Source: an uncultured Oscillospiraceae bacterium (lineage in GTDB: Bacteria; Bacillota; Clostridia; Oscillospirales; Ruminococcaceae). Taken from it: a stretch of 64,000 nt of DNA. The position numbers and the translations under genes are program-made. Where the stretch lies: the NCBI GenBank assembly GCA_934446355.1, contig CAKSEC010000002.1:124001-188000 (forward strand). The letters run 5' to 3'. The notes under the pieces were generated by a model. That model did not search any database, was not told where the DNA came from, and saw nothing but the letters and a program-made list of their open reading frames with translations. Shown piece by piece: positions 53,114 to 62,557 of the stretch (position 1 is its first letter; each line of letters starts with the position of its first letter).

Positions 53114-53141
53114 AAAGGACGGTCAGTTTTGACCGTCCTTT
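53114..53141. terminator. Bidirectional terminator hairpin
   Basis: AAAGGACGGTC/GACCGTCCTTT with a 6-base loop between convergent genes; it lies 16 bases past the stop of the minus-strand small gene. Confidence 0.75.
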
Positions 53142-53157
53142 ATCATTAATATAAAGC

Positions 53158-53433
53158 TTACTGCTGAGGCTGCAGTTCGTCGTCGGGAGAGGAGGAAACA
53201 ACTATCCTCTTTACCCTGTTCCTGTAGGTGTCCTCGTACTCGCTTTCGTCATAGCGGCTTATCTCGGTGAGCCAGTAGCTTACACGATAGCTTCCCACAT
53301 CTATCACAGCGAAGTTTGCTGTGGTGTTTATGAATTTCACAACTCCCTTAACAAGCGGTCTGACGCTGCCTTCGCCGCTGAAGTATTCCTTCAGTCTGAC
53401 AACGACCTTGTCACCAACATGAATGTCCCCCAT
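53158..53433 (-). CDS. Small protein of unknown function
   Basis: The 91-residue product begins MGDIHVGDKVVVRLKEYFSG. The N-terminal part looks like a small beta-barrel (KOW/SH3-like pattern HVGDKVVVRL...VKGVVKFI), followed by a charged, Ser/Asp-rich tail. I cannot name a family. ATG 53433 follows AAGGAGGACAAAAAA, an excellent ribosome-binding site; a longer frame would include the promoter and is rejected. Monocistronic, with its own promoter and terminator. Confidence 0.75.
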   Translation of the reverse strand: MGDIHVGDKVVVRLKEYFSGEGSVRPLVKGVVKFINTTANFAVIDVGSYRVSYWLTEISRYDESEYEDTYRNRVKRIVVSSSPDDELQPQQ

Positions 53434-53491
53434 TTTTTTGTCCTCCTTAGGCGAATGTATCTGCGAAAAATCGACAGAATTTACATGAGTA

Positions 53492-53520
53492 ATTGTAACA
53501 TATATTAAACAGGCTGTCAA
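53492..53520 (-). promoter_or_regulatory. Promoter of the small minus-strand gene
   Basis: On the minus strand TTGACA (53515-53520), 17 bases, TACAAT (53492-53497), about 60 bases before the ATG. Confidence 0.75.
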
Positions 53521-53601
53521 GCAGTATTCTGAAAAATATTGCACAAATCTGTGACTTTCCCGCAGATACCCTTTTGACGGCTGGTATTTTGCAAAATGAG
53601 T

Positions 53602-53630
53602 TTGACAAAAGCGCAATATAGTGGTATAAT
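53602..53630 (+). promoter_or_regulatory. Promoter of the radical SAM-ruvCAB operon
   Basis: TTGACA (53602-53607), 17 bases, TATAAT (53625-53630), full consensus, about 35 bases before the radical SAM gene. Confidence 0.8.
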
Positions 53631-53665
53631 AAAATGAATATTTGTATACAAGAGGTGTTCAACTA

Positions 53666-54283
53666 ATGACGATTTTTTACAAATTTGAAGGTCAGATGTA
53701 TATCAATATAACCAACGGCTGTCCCTGCGACTGCGTGTTCTGCCTGAGGAACAATTCCGATTCGGTAAAGGACAACGACAGCCTGTGGCTGGAGCATGAA
53801 CCTAGTTTCGAGGAGATAACCGCAGCGTTTGACAGCTTCGGCAGAACGGGCGTTACCGACGCAGTATTCTGCGGCTATGGCGAGCCGACAATGCGCGCTG
53901 ATATGCTGGTAAAGACCGCTGAATATATCAAGCAGCATTCCGACCTGCGCATAAGGCTGAATACCAACGGTCTGGTAAGGCTTATCCACCCGAATTTCGA
54001 CATTGAGCGATTCCGTGGACTTATCGATATCGTGTCAATAAGCCTGAACGCCCCCGACGCCAAGCGTTACAACGAGGTCACTCGCCCGCATTTCGGAGAG
54101 AAGTCCTTTCAGGCAATGCTTGATTTCGCAGCCGATATGAAGAAAATGGGCGTAGATACCAGATTCACTGTGGTCGATGTCATAACCAAGGACGAGATAG
54201 AACGCTGCCATGCGCTCGCAGACAGCATGGGAATACCGCTCAGGGTTCGTGAATATATCACGGATAACGAAAGCTACACATGA
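53666..54283 (+). CDS. TatD-associated radical SAM protein
   Basis: This is a 205-residue radical S-adenosylmethionine protein. The cluster-binding motif CPCDCVFC (Cys-x3-Cys-x2-Cys) lies near residue 20, followed by FCGYGEPTMR (the SAM-binding GGE-like motif) and RLNTNGL. The short length and start ITNGCPCDCVFCLRN match the small radical SAM family often found next to TatD nucleases. No TatD gene is here. The reaction is unknown. ATG 53666 follows AGAGGTG. The stop overlaps the ruvC start (ATGA), which suggests co-translation with DNA-repair genes. Confidence 0.85.
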   Translation: MTIFYKFEGQMYINITNGCPCDCVFCLRNNSDSVKDNDSLWLEHEPSFEEITAAFDSFGRTGVTDAVFCGYGEPTMRADMLVKTAEYIKQHSDLRIRLNTNGLVRLIHPNFDIERFRGLIDIVSISLNAPDAKRYNEVTRPHFGEKSFQAMLDFAADMKKMGVDTRFTVVDVITKDEIERCHALADSMGIPLRVREYITDNESYT

Positions 54284-54825
54284 GGATCATCGGGATCGAC
54301 CCCGGCTATGCGATAGTGGGCTACGGCGTGCTTGACTATGAACGCTCGGCGTTCTCAGTGGTGAATTACGGCGCAGTGACGACTTCCGCCGGGACAAGCT
54401 TTGACCTCAGGCTGATGGAGATATACAACGATATCTGCACGGTGCTTGATATGTTCAAGCCCGACCATATGTCGATCGAGAAGCTGTATTTCACCAACAA
54501 CAAGACCACGGGCATTGATGTTGCGCAGGCAAGGGGGGTTATCCTTCTTGCCGCAGTGCAGCGGGGTATCGAGATATATGAATATACGCCCATGCAGGTT
54601 AAACAGGCGGTCGTTGGCTACGGCAAGGCGGAAAAGCGGCAGGTTCAGGAGATGGTGAAGAACATTCTGCGCCTGAAAGAGATACCCAAGCCAGACGACA
54701 CGGCAGACGCAGTGGCTATGGCGATATGCCACGGGCATTCAAGCGGGTCGCAGCTTTCAAGGCTCATTGCCAGAGCCGCCGAAAACAGCGGTGCAATGGG
54801 CAGGATCTACCATGACGACAAGTGA
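54280..54825 (+). CDS. ruvC: Holliday junction resolvase RuvC
   Basis: A 181-residue endonuclease that cuts Holliday junctions. The first catalytic aspartate is in IIGIDPGYAIVGYG at residue 6; the second acidic residue is in MSIEKLYF; the last acidic pair is in PKPDDTADAVAMAICH. KQAVVGYGKAEKRQVQ is also conserved. It overlaps the radical SAM gene by four bases and precedes ruvA by 11. Confidence 0.96.
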   Translation: MRIIGIDPGYAIVGYGVLDYERSAFSVVNYGAVTTSAGTSFDLRLMEIYNDICTVLDMFKPDHMSIEKLYFTNNKTTGIDVAQARGVILLAAVQRGIEIYEYTPMQVKQAVVGYGKAEKRQVQEMVKNILRLKEIPKPDDTADAVAMAICHGHSSGSQLSRLIARAAENSGAMGRIYHDDK

Positions 54826-54836
54826 GGATAGGGACG

Positions 54837-55433
54837 ATGATATATAGTTTACATGGAGAAATAATACACACTGAGCCGAATCTGGTGGTGGTCGAGTGCG
54901 CAGGGGTAGGCTATGCCTGCCGCACGACGATGAATACCCTTAAGAAGATAGGAAGCAGCGGAGAGGTCAAACTTTTTACGCAGCTTAATGTCCGTGAGGA
55001 CGCAGTCGACCTGTTCGGCTTCGCTGATACTGCGGAACTTGCGGCGTTCAGGCAGCTCACCTCGATATCCGGCGTAGGCCCTAAGGCGGCTTTGTCGATA
55101 CTGTCGGACCTTACGCCGTCGAAGCTTGCGCTGTGCATTACGACCGGCGACAGCAAGACGCTGACCCGCTCACCGGGTATCGGCGCAAAGATAGCGCAGA
55201 GAATAGTTATGGAACTGAAAGACAAGGTCGCAAAGGAGCAGCACATATCCGCTGTGGATTATGCGAGCGAGCCGGCTCAGGCGGTATCTGGCGGAAACGC
55301 CGCCGCAGAAGCGGTCACTGCGCTGTGCGTGCTTGGATTCGCACTGCCGCAGGCTCAGGCGGCGCTTGTGGGCGCAGACCCTGACAGCAGCGTGGAGGAG
55401 CTTATAAAGTACGCTCTGAAGCGGCTTGGCTGA
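54837..55433 (+). CDS. ruvA: Holliday junction branch migration protein RuvA
   Basis: A 198-residue tetrameric protein that binds four-way junctions and recruits RuvB. The N-terminal OB-fold begins MIYSLHGEIIHTEPNLVVVECAG; the helix-hairpin-helix region includes ISGVGPKAALSILS and PGIGAKIAQRIVMELKDK. The C-terminal RuvB-binding domain follows. ATG 54837 is the family start; a GTG at 54822 adds five residues and is less likely. Confidence 0.96.
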   Translation: MIYSLHGEIIHTEPNLVVVECAGVGYACRTTMNTLKKIGSSGEVKLFTQLNVREDAVDLFGFADTAELAAFRQLTSISGVGPKAALSILSDLTPSKLALCITTGDSKTLTRSPGIGAKIAQRIVMELKDKVAKEQHISAVDYASEPAQAVSGGNAAAEAVTALCVLGFALPQAQAALVGADPDSSVEELIKYALKRLG

Positions 55434-55463
55434 TTACTTAGTCTTTGAAAGCGGGGTGACGGG

Positions 55464-56387
55464 TTGGAAGAAGATAACAGGCGAAAAGGGATTTCGGTAA
55501 AGGATATTGTTATTTCGGGAGCGATAGTGACAGCGCTGTTTCTGGTAAGCTATATCACGGCGCAGAGCGCCTCAGACAGGGACATGGCTGCGGGCATAGT
55601 GCTGTTTGGACTGCTTGCGCTGGGCGTTTCGGTATTACTGGGTATCCTTGACCTTATCAGGCGGTATCTGAACGTGCGCAGGACGGCGTTAAAGGCTCTC
55701 GGCAAGCACGGCATACGCATGGTGAGAAAGGACGAGGGTGCACGGTACGCATATAAGGGACTGGTGAAGCTCATCAATTCACGCCTGCCCGAAGCCGAGG
55801 AACTGCTGATGAAAGCACTCAGCGTGTCTGATATCCGTCAGAATCAAATCTTTTGCCTTGAATGGCTGATAAAGATATATTCAGCGCAGGAAAACGACGC
55901 ACAGTTGATGTGGTGTATGCGCCGTGCCGCAGAGATATCGCCGGATAATCCGGAGATACAGTCAAGGCTGGGTCACGCATATTACTCGGAGGGCAGGCTG
56001 GCGAACGCAGAGCATTGTTTTGAGCAGGCGCTGAAATACGACCCGAATCATGGGTATTCATATTACAGCCTTGCGCAGATATATCTTATCCGAGGCGAGG
56101 ACGAGCGTGCGCTGGAAACGCTCAACAAGCTTGTGACGATACAGCAGAACCACCCGCTGGTCTATGCGGAACTTGCGATATATCACGCAATGCACGACAA
56201 CGAGGAACTGTGCCGTGAAAATTACGACAAGGCGATAATGTGCGGCTATCACGAGCCGGAAAAGCTGTCTGAGCGCATTACGGCGATAAAGCAGTTCAAT
56301 AATGCGGAAAATGCCGCAGGGGAGGATCTTCCCCATGAATATTACAGGCGAATAGAAAAGGAAGATACAGATGCTGGAAATGTCTGA
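55464..56387 (+). CDS. TPR-repeat membrane protein within the ruv operon
   Basis: This 307-residue protein has two N-terminal membrane helices ([19 protein letters not shown] and [20 protein letters not shown]), then a cytosolic region. Several tetratricopeptide repeats start near residue 110, for example [29 protein letters not shown] and [21 protein letters not shown]. The TTG start follows GGGGTGACGGG. It lies between ruvA and ruvB and overlaps ruvB by 17 bases. Its role is unknown; TPR proteins usually scaffold protein complexes. Confidence 0.8.
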   Translation: MEEDNRRKGISVKDIVISGAIVTALFLVSYITAQSASDRDMAAGIVLFGLLALGVSVLLGILDLIRRYLNVRRTALKALGKHGIRMVRKDEGARYAYKGLVKLINSRLPEAEELLMKALSVSDIRQNQIFCLEWLIKIYSAQENDAQLMWCMRRAAEISPDNPEIQSRLGHAYYSEGRLANAEHCFEQALKYDPNHGYSYYSLAQIYLIRGEDERALETLNKLVTIQQNHPLVYAELAIYHAMHDNEELCRENYDKAIMCGYHEPEKLSERITAIKQFNNAENAAGEDLPHEYYRRIEKEDTDAGNV

Positions 56388-57420
56388 GCTGGGAGGAAAT
56401 CCCGAACGCAGTAACAGAATAGTCGAGCCGGAATATAATGAAACGGATACCGATATAGAGTATTCTCTGCGCCCGAAGGTACTGTCTGAATACATCGGTC
56501 AGGAAAAGGTCAAGGAGAACATGAAGGTCTATATTGAAGCGGCGAAAAAGCGGGGCGAATGCCTTGACCACGTGCTTCTGTACGGCCCGCCCGGACTGGG
56601 AAAGACTACGCTTTCCTGCATAATCGCAAACGAGATGGGTGTGAATATTCGTGTGACTTCAGGTCCTGCGATAGAAAAGGCGGGCGACCTTGCCGCGCTG
56701 CTGACGAATCTTCAGCCGAACGACGTCCTTTTTATCGACGAGATACACAGGCTGTCACGTCAGGTGGAAGAAGTGCTGTATCCCGCGATGGAGGACTATG
56801 TGCTGGATATAATCATGGGCAATGGTCCGTCGGCTCGTTCGATAAGAATAGACCTGCCGAGATTCACGCTTATCGGCGCAACGACACGTTCTGGTCAGCT
56901 TTCTGCGCCGCTGCGTGACAGATTTGGCGTGATACAGCGGCTGGAACTGTACACTCCGGAGGAGCTTTGCAGCATAGTTCAGCGGTCGGCGATAATCCTT
57001 GCGATACCCTGCACAAAGGACGGTGCAATGGAGATAGCCAAGCGTTCACGGGGAACGCCGAGAATCGCAAACAGGCTGCTGAAGCGGGTGCGCGACTATG
57101 CCGAGGTGCTGGGCGACGGAAAGATAAACCGTGACATAGCCGACATCGCCCTTGGCAGGGAGGACATAGACCTGCTCGGTCTTGACAGGCTCGACAGAAG
57201 ATTCCTTGAAATGATAATCAAGGGCTACAACGGAGGGCCTGTGGGGCTTGAAACTCTGGCGTCGGCTCTTGGCGAGGAATCGGTCACGCTGGAGGAGGTC
57301 TGCGAACCGTTCCTCATGCAGCTTGGCTTTATCGCAAGGACGCCGAGGGGGCGCACGGCAACTGCGCTGGCGTACAGACATCTGGGGATACTCAAGGACG
57401 GACAGCAGACGCTTGAATGA
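56371..57420 (+). CDS. ruvB: Holliday junction branch migration helicase RuvB
   Basis: A 349-residue AAA+ ATPase that drives branch migration with RuvA. The conserved N-terminal [20 protein letters not shown] is followed by Walker [10 protein letters not shown], Walker [16 protein letters not shown], sensor I region [19 protein letters not shown], and the winged-helix end [16 protein letters not shown] 56371 follows AAGGAAG. It completes the ruvC-ruvA-TPR-ruvB order. Confidence 0.97.
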   Translation: MLEMSELGGNPERSNRIVEPEYNETDTDIEYSLRPKVLSEYIGQEKVKENMKVYIEAAKKRGECLDHVLLYGPPGLGKTTLSCIIANEMGVNIRVTSGPAIEKAGDLAALLTNLQPNDVLFIDEIHRLSRQVEEVLYPAMEDYVLDIIMGNGPSARSIRIDLPRFTLIGATTRSGQLSAPLRDRFGVIQRLELYTPEELCSIVQRSAIILAIPCTKDGAMEIAKRSRGTPRIANRLLKRVRDYAEVLGDGKINRDIADIALGREDIDLLGLDRLDRRFLEMIIKGYNGGPVGLETLASALGEESVTLEEVCEPFLMQLGFIARTPRGRTATALAYRHLGILKDGQQTLE

Positions 57421-57500
57421 CGGTCTGCAAAGGGGTTAAAATCGCTGCCGCACGGGCGGTAATATGATTCAGCGTGCTGGATCAAATATCAGGGGGTCGT

Positions 57501-58862
57501 ATGGGAAGAATATTTGGCACAGACGGTGCAAGGGGAGTCGCAGTAACTGAACTTACCTGCGAGAGAGCGATGGAGATAGGCAGGGCGGCAGCTTACGTCC
57601 TGACAAGGGAGAGCGGAAAGGCTCACCCGAATATCATCGTGGGAATGGACACGAGGATCTCGTCAAAGATACTGGAGGCTGCGCTGTCGGCGGGTCTTGC
57701 TTCTGTGGGAGCGAATGCGCTGCAGCTTGGCGTAGTGCCTACCCCTGCGGTGGCGTATCTTGTGAGAGCGTACAACGCCGACGCAGGCGTGATGATTTCC
57801 GCTTCGCACAACACGGTGGAATACAACGGGATAAAGCTGTTTTCCTCGGAGGGGTTCAAGCTGCCCGACAGCGTTGAGGAGGAAATAGAGTCGCTGATAC
57901 TCGACAAAACTTGCGAGATACCGCTGTGCAGCGGCACGAATGTCGGCAGGATAACAAGGCTCGCAAGCGCCTGCAAGGACTACATACAGCATATCAGGGA
58001 CTGTGTTGGCGCAGGCGATTACGCAGGCACGGAGCACAGATTCTGCTTTGACTGCGCAAACGGAAGCTCGGCTGCGACTGCGAGAAAGCTTTTCGCATAC
58101 CTCGGCGACGGCTGCGAGTTCATCGCCGACGAGCCGGACGGAACGAACATCAACGACAACTGCGGCTCGACCCATATCGGTCAGCTTTGCGAGTATGTCA
58201 GAAACGGCGGCATGACCGCAGGCTTCGCATTCGACGGCGACGCAGACAGGTGCCTTGCCGTGGACGAAAACGGCAATGTGGTCGACGGCGACAGAATAAT
58301 CGCAATACTTGCGAAGCACATGAAGCACAAGGGCATTCTGCGGGGGGACGCAGCGGTCGTCACCGTCATGAGCAACCTCGGCTTCCATGATTTCATGAAA
58401 GAGAACGGAATAAAGACCATCTGCGCAAAGGTCGGCGACAGATATGTTCTGGAAGAAATGCTGCGCAGCGGGTATAATATAGGCGGAGAGCAGTCCGGAC
58501 ATATAATCCTGCTCGACCATGCGACAACGGGCGACGGTCAGCTTACCGCCGCAATGCTTATAAAGGTAATGCAGGAAACCGGAAAGCCGCTTTCCGAGCT
58601 TTGCAGGGATATCGTGGATTACCCGCAGCTTCTTGTGAACGTGAGAATAACCGAGAGCGGCAAGGGCAGGTGGAACACCGTGCCGGCGATAACCGACTGC
58701 ATAGCGGCTGCGGAAAGCGAACTTTCCGGAAACGGCAGGGTGCTTGTTCGTGAGAGCGGGACAGAGCCTTTGGTGCGTGTAATGGTCGAGGGCAAGGACA
58801 TGGATATGGTAAGGCGTCTGGCTGATTCGATAGCGGACGAAGTAAGGAACAGCCTTGCGTGA
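57501..58862 (+). CDS. glmM: Phosphoglucosamine mutase
   Basis: A 453-residue enzyme converting glucosamine-6-phosphate to glucosamine-1-phosphate for peptidoglycan precursors. The start MGRIFGTDGARGVA, the phosphoserine loop GVMISASHNTVEYNGIK (Ser near 101), the metal loop AFDGDADRCLAVDE, and the C-terminal phosphate loop VRESGTEPLVRVM are all present. ATG 57501 follows AGGGGGTCGT; a start at 57474 in the same frame would add nine unrelated residues. Confidence 0.96.
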   Translation: MGRIFGTDGARGVAVTELTCERAMEIGRAAAYVLTRESGKAHPNIIVGMDTRISSKILEAALSAGLASVGANALQLGVVPTPAVAYLVRAYNADAGVMISASHNTVEYNGIKLFSSEGFKLPDSVEEEIESLILDKTCEIPLCSGTNVGRITRLASACKDYIQHIRDCVGAGDYAGTEHRFCFDCANGSSAATARKLFAYLGDGCEFIADEPDGTNINDNCGSTHIGQLCEYVRNGGMTAGFAFDGDADRCLAVDENGNVVDGDRIIAILAKHMKHKGILRGDAAVVTVMSNLGFHDFMKENGIKTICAKVGDRYVLEEMLRSGYNIGGEQSGHIILLDHATTGDGQLTAAMLIKVMQETGKPLSELCRDIVDYPQLLVNVRITESGKGRWNTVPAITDCIAAAESELSGNGRVLVRESGTEPLVRVMVEGKDMDMVRRLADSIADEVRNSLA

Positions 58863-58871
58863 GGAGATAAA

Positions 58872-59231
58872 ATGCTGGTTTGTGCAAATAACGGGAATTT
58901 TCCTGCAGATAATACGGAGCAGCTAAAGGCTGCGCTGAACGCCTCCTGCGGCGAGATATGGCTCGGCGAGGGCACTGACACCTACCCCTGCATAGCTATA
59001 CTATGCTGCGACGGCGGTGCTTCGGTGAATTACTTTGAGAGCGAGGGCGGGACGGCTTACGTGTCGGTCGGCGACAGAAAAAAGCACGGCACGCTGGACG
59101 TGAATATCGATGGCGAGGTCTATCAGTTAGACCGTGGGCAGATAATCCCTGAGGAAAAGATAATCGAGATAGCCGAGCAGTTCATGAATGAAATGAAGCT
59201 TCCAGAGTGTATCGAGTGGGAGAAGCTGTAA
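58872..59231 (+). CDS. Small protein, possibly Imm1-like
   Basis: This is a 119-residue cytosolic protein without a membrane segment. The pattern of a beta-rich centre (IAILCCDGGASVNYFESEGGTAYVS), then a helix (IIPEEKIIEIAEQFMNEM) and an ending LPECIEWEKL resembles the Imm1 group of immunity proteins (terminal '..P..i.W'). No toxin gene is adjacent, so an immunity role is only a suggestion. The ATG follows GAGGAGATAAA, 9 bases after glmM. Confidence 0.6.
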   Translation: MLVCANNGNFPADNTEQLKAALNASCGEIWLGEGTDTYPCIAILCCDGGASVNYFESEGGTAYVSVGDRKKHGTLDVNIDGEVYQLDRGQIIPEEKIIEIAEQFMNEMKLPECIEWEKL

Positions 59232-59248
59232 GCCATAAGGAGAAGAAA

Positions 59249-59884
59249 ATGCCGTTTGACTTCAAGAAGGAATACAAAGAGTTCTATATGCCGCCAAAGA
59301 AGCCCACGATCGTGACTGTGCCGACTATGAACTACATCGCAGTACGTGGGAAAGGCGACCCGAACAGCGAAAACAGCGAATATATGAGGTCGATAGGGCT
59401 TCTGTACGCTGTTGCGTTCACCATCAAGATGAGCAAACTGGGCAGCCACAGGATAGAGGGCTATTTTGATTACGTCGTTCCGCCGCTGGAGGGATTCTGG
59501 TGGCAGGACGGGGTTGACGGCATTGACTACTCAAATAAGGAAGCGTTCAACTTCATATCGGTCATCAGGCTGCCTGATTTCGTTACCAAGGAAGAATTTG
59601 ACTGGGCGGTCGCCGAGGCTGAAAGAAAGAAGAAAACCGACCTTTCCAAGGTTGAGTTCTTCACATATGACGAGGGCGAATGCGTGCAGTGTATGCACAT
59701 TGGTCCCTATGACAGCGAGCCTGCGACAATAGACACTATGCACGAATATGCGGCGCACAACGGCATGACGTCGGACTTCTGCGGCGTACGAATGCACCAC
59801 GAGATATATTTATCAGACCCAAGAAGATGTGCGCCGGAAAGGCTGAAAACAGTCATTCGGCACCCGATAAAGCCGATAAAGTAA
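59249..59884 (+). CDS. GyrI-like small-molecule-binding domain protein
   Basis: This 211-residue protein is a stand-alone GyrI-like (SOUL/SbmC-type) domain with MNYIAVRGKGDPN in the first strand, a central FWWQDGV, and VQCMHIGPYDSEPATIDTMHEY in the second half, the usual conserved 'G.y......i..l' region. These proteins bind small hydrophobic ligands and have been tied to drug resistance; some hydrolyse cyclopropanoid toxins. ATG 59249 follows AGGAGAAGAAA. Substrate unknown. Confidence 0.82.
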   Translation: MPFDFKKEYKEFYMPPKKPTIVTVPTMNYIAVRGKGDPNSENSEYMRSIGLLYAVAFTIKMSKLGSHRIEGYFDYVVPPLEGFWWQDGVDGIDYSNKEAFNFISVIRLPDFVTKEEFDWAVAEAERKKKTDLSKVEFFTYDEGECVQCMHIGPYDSEPATIDTMHEYAAHNGMTSDFCGVRMHHEIYLSDPRRCAPERLKTVIRHPIKPIK

Positions 59885-59900
59885 AACAGAGGACAAAAGA

Positions 59901-60770
59901 ATGAGAGTATCAGACAAGTGGCAGGACTACTGCCTTATCGACACATCAGACGGCGAGCGGCTGGAGCGGTGGGGCGACGTCACCCTTATCCGTCCCGACC
60001 CGCAGATAATCTGGAAATGCAGCGGTGAAGCACCTGAATGGCACACTGCTCACGCTAAATATAACCGCTCGTCAGCGGGCGGTGGCTCGTGGGACTACCG
60101 CAGAAAGCTGCCGGAAAGCTGGCAGATAAAGTACGGCGGGCTGACGTTCATGGTGAAGCCGACCGGATTCAAGCACACCGGCTTGTTTCCGGAGCAGGCG
60201 GTCAACTGGGATTACTGCATGAACGCCATTCGCAGCGCAGGACGGCCGATAAACGTGCTGAATCTGTTTGCGTACACCGGCGGTGCGACCCTTGCGTGCG
60301 CTTCTGCGGGCGCTTCCGTGTGCCACGTGGACGCAGTAAAGGGCATGGTGGACTGGGCTAGGACTAATGCGAAGCTTTCAGGGCTTTCGGACAGACCCAT
60401 TCGCTGGATAGTGGACGATGCACAGAAGTTCATCAGCCGTGAGATACGCAGGGGAAACCATTACGACGGTATAATCCTTGACCCGCCAAGCTACGGCAGG
60501 GGAACGAACGGCGAGATGTGGAAGCTGGAGGACTGTATCTACGACCTGATGGAAAGCTGCACGCAGCTTCTTTCGGACGAGCCGCTTTTCCTGCTTCTGA
60601 ACAGCTACACGACCGGGCTTTCTGCAAGCGTTATGAGTTACCTGCTGCAGATGACCGTCGGCAGGCGGTTCGATATTTCGGTGGATTCTCAGGAAATAGG
60701 GCTTCCGGTAAAGCAGACGGGAATGGTTCTGCCCGCAGGAAGCACGGCGATAGTACATTTTGAGAAATAA
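59901..60770 (+). CDS. RlmI/RlmK-type SAM-dependent methyltransferase
   Basis: This 289-residue protein carries a Rossmann methyltransferase domain with NVLNLFAYTGGATLACASAGA (SAM motif I) and GIILDPPSYGRG (catalytic DPPxY). GFKHTGLFPEQAVNW before it is typical of the family related to the C-terminal half of RlmKL. The N-terminal PUA domain found in RlmI is missing; instead about 90 residues form a beta-rich lead. An RNA substrate is likely but unproven. Confidence 0.85.
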   Translation: MRVSDKWQDYCLIDTSDGERLERWGDVTLIRPDPQIIWKCSGEAPEWHTAHAKYNRSSAGGGSWDYRRKLPESWQIKYGGLTFMVKPTGFKHTGLFPEQAVNWDYCMNAIRSAGRPINVLNLFAYTGGATLACASAGASVCHVDAVKGMVDWARTNAKLSGLSDRPIRWIVDDAQKFISREIRRGNHYDGIILDPPSYGRGTNGEMWKLEDCIYDLMESCTQLLSDEPLFLLLNSYTTGLSASVMSYLLQMTVGRRFDISVDSQEIGLPVKQTGMVLPAGSTAIVHFEK

Positions 60771-60783
60771 CAGGTGAGTTCGT

Positions 60784-62538
60784 TTGAATATAATAGAAGT
60801 CGAGAACGTATGCTTTGACTATATCAGCCGTGACGAGGACGGAAAAGAACTGAGCCGCACGCAGGTGCTGAAGGACATAAGCCTGACAGTACCTGAGGGT
60901 CAGTTCCTTGCGATACTCGGACACAACGGCTGCGGAAAATCCACGCTTGCAAAGCATTTGAACGCTATTCTGCTGCCCACGTCGGGGAAGGTCGCTGTCG
61001 CAGGGATTGACACCTCAGACGAGGACAGACTGTTCGATATACGGCAGACTGTCGGCATGGTCTTTCAGAATCCCGATAATCAGCTTGTTGCCACCATTGT
61101 CGAGGAGGACGTGGCATTCGCGCCGGAAAACATGGGCGTGCCGCAGCCTGAGATACGCCGCAGGGTCGATGACGCCCTGAAGCAGGTGGATATGTACGAA
61201 TATCGGGAGCACGCTCCGCACCAGCTTTCGGGCGGTCAGAAGCAGCGTGTCGCAATTGCGGGAGTTATCGCTATGCAGCCCCGCTGCATAGTGATGGACG
61301 AGCCGACAGCCATGCTCGACCCCAAGGGCAGACGCGAGGTAATGAACACTATCCATATGCTGAACCGTGAAAAGGGCATTACTGTGGTGCTCATCACGCA
61401 TTACATGGACGAGGCTGCTCAGGCGGACCGTGTGGTGGTCATGGACGGCGGCGACATTATCATGGACGACGTGCCGGAGAAGATATTCTCGCAGGTAAAG
61501 CGGCTGAGGTCGGTGGGGCTTGACGTTCCGCAGGTGACTGAACTCTGCGATATGCTGAGGGAAAAGGGCGTGGATATTTCTCCGGAAATAATACACGAAA
61601 AGCAGTGCGCCGAGGAACTTTTCAAACTCACGGGCGGCAGAAGCGCAGTCATTCCCGAAAAGCCGCAGGAGACCGGTCAGGACGACCGTCCGGTGGTGCT
61701 GCAGGGCGAAAAGGTGACCTACACCTACAGCGCAGGCACTCCGTTTGAAAAGACTGCGGTGAACGGCGTCGATATCTCAATACGGCAGGGCGAATTCGTG
61801 GGAATAATCGGGCACACCGGCAGCGGCAAATCAACGCTGATTCAGCACTTCAACGGTCTGGTGAAGCCTACTTCCGGGCGCATACTGGTGGACGGCGCAG
61901 ACATCTGGGGCAAGGGCGTGAATATTCGGGACATCAGGTTCAAGGTCGGACTTGTGTTCCAGTATTCGGAGCACCAGCTTTTCGAGGAAACGGTCGCTAA
62001 GGATATAGCCTACGGACCCAAAAATATGGGACTTTCGGAGGACGAGATAAAGCAGCGTGTGCGCTCTGCGGCGGAAAGCATGGATATCGTAAAGCTGCTG
62101 GACAGGTCGCCGTTCGAGCTTTCGGGAGGTCAGCAGCGCAGGGCGGCTCTTGCGGGCGTTCTTGCGATGGACCCTGAGGTGCTTATTCTGGACGAGCCTG
62201 CGGCGGGTCTTGACCCCAAGGGACGTGACAAGATACTCGGTCAGATAAAGCAGTATCACGAGAAATACGGCAAGACGATACTGCTGGTGTCGCATTCCAT
62301 GGAGGACATCGTGAAGTACGCAGGAAAGGTGCTTGTCATGAACAAGAGCCGCCTGTTCTGCTACGACAAGGTGGACAATGTGTTCAGCATGACGGAGCAG
62401 CTGGCGCAGATAGGTCTTGACGTACCGCAGATAACCAGAATGAGCCACATATTAAAGCGGCTCGGCACGGATATCGGCAGCGATATCTACACCACGGAAA
62501 GGGCGGCGGAAAGACTGCTCCCGCTCATAAAGGCATAG
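60784..62538 (+). CDS. Energy-coupling factor transporter ATPase, EcfA1-EcfA2 fusion
   Basis: This is a 584-residue protein with two complete ABC ATPase domains. The first (residues ~1-275) has Walker [10 protein letters not shown], signature [13 protein letters not shown] and Walker [14 protein letters not shown]. The second (residues ~300-584) has Walker [10 protein letters not shown], signature [13 protein letters not shown] and Walker [14 protein letters not shown]. In most Firmicutes these are two adjacent genes, ecfA1 and ecfA2; here they form one chain without a stop. They power uptake of vitamins through EcfT and substrate-specific S proteins. The start is TTG after CAGGTGAG. ecfT follows in 19 bases. 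Confidence 0.92.
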   Translation: MNIIEVENVCFDYISRDEDGKELSRTQVLKDISLTVPEGQFLAILGHNGCGKSTLAKHLNAILLPTSGKVAVAGIDTSDEDRLFDIRQTVGMVFQNPDNQLVATIVEEDVAFAPENMGVPQPEIRRRVDDALKQVDMYEYREHAPHQLSGGQKQRVAIAGVIAMQPRCIVMDEPTAMLDPKGRREVMNTIHMLNREKGITVVLITHYMDEAAQADRVVVMDGGDIIMDDVPEKIFSQVKRLRSVGLDVPQVTELCDMLREKGVDISPEIIHEKQCAEELFKLTGGRSAVIPEKPQETGQDDRPVVLQGEKVTYTYSAGTPFEKTAVNGVDISIRQGEFVGIIGHTGSGKSTLIQHFNGLVKPTSGRILVDGADIWGKGVNIRDIRFKVGLVFQYSEHQLFEETVAKDIAYGPKNMGLSEDEIKQRVRSAAESMDIVKLLDRSPFELSGGQQRRAALAGVLAMDPEVLILDEPAAGLDPKGRDKILGQIKQYHEKYGKTILLVSHSMEDIVKYAGKVLVMNKSRLFCYDKVDNVFSMTEQLAQIGLDVPQITRMSHILKRLGTDIGSDIYTTERAAERLLPLIKA

Positions 62539-62557
62539 TTAAGGAACAGAACAAAAG

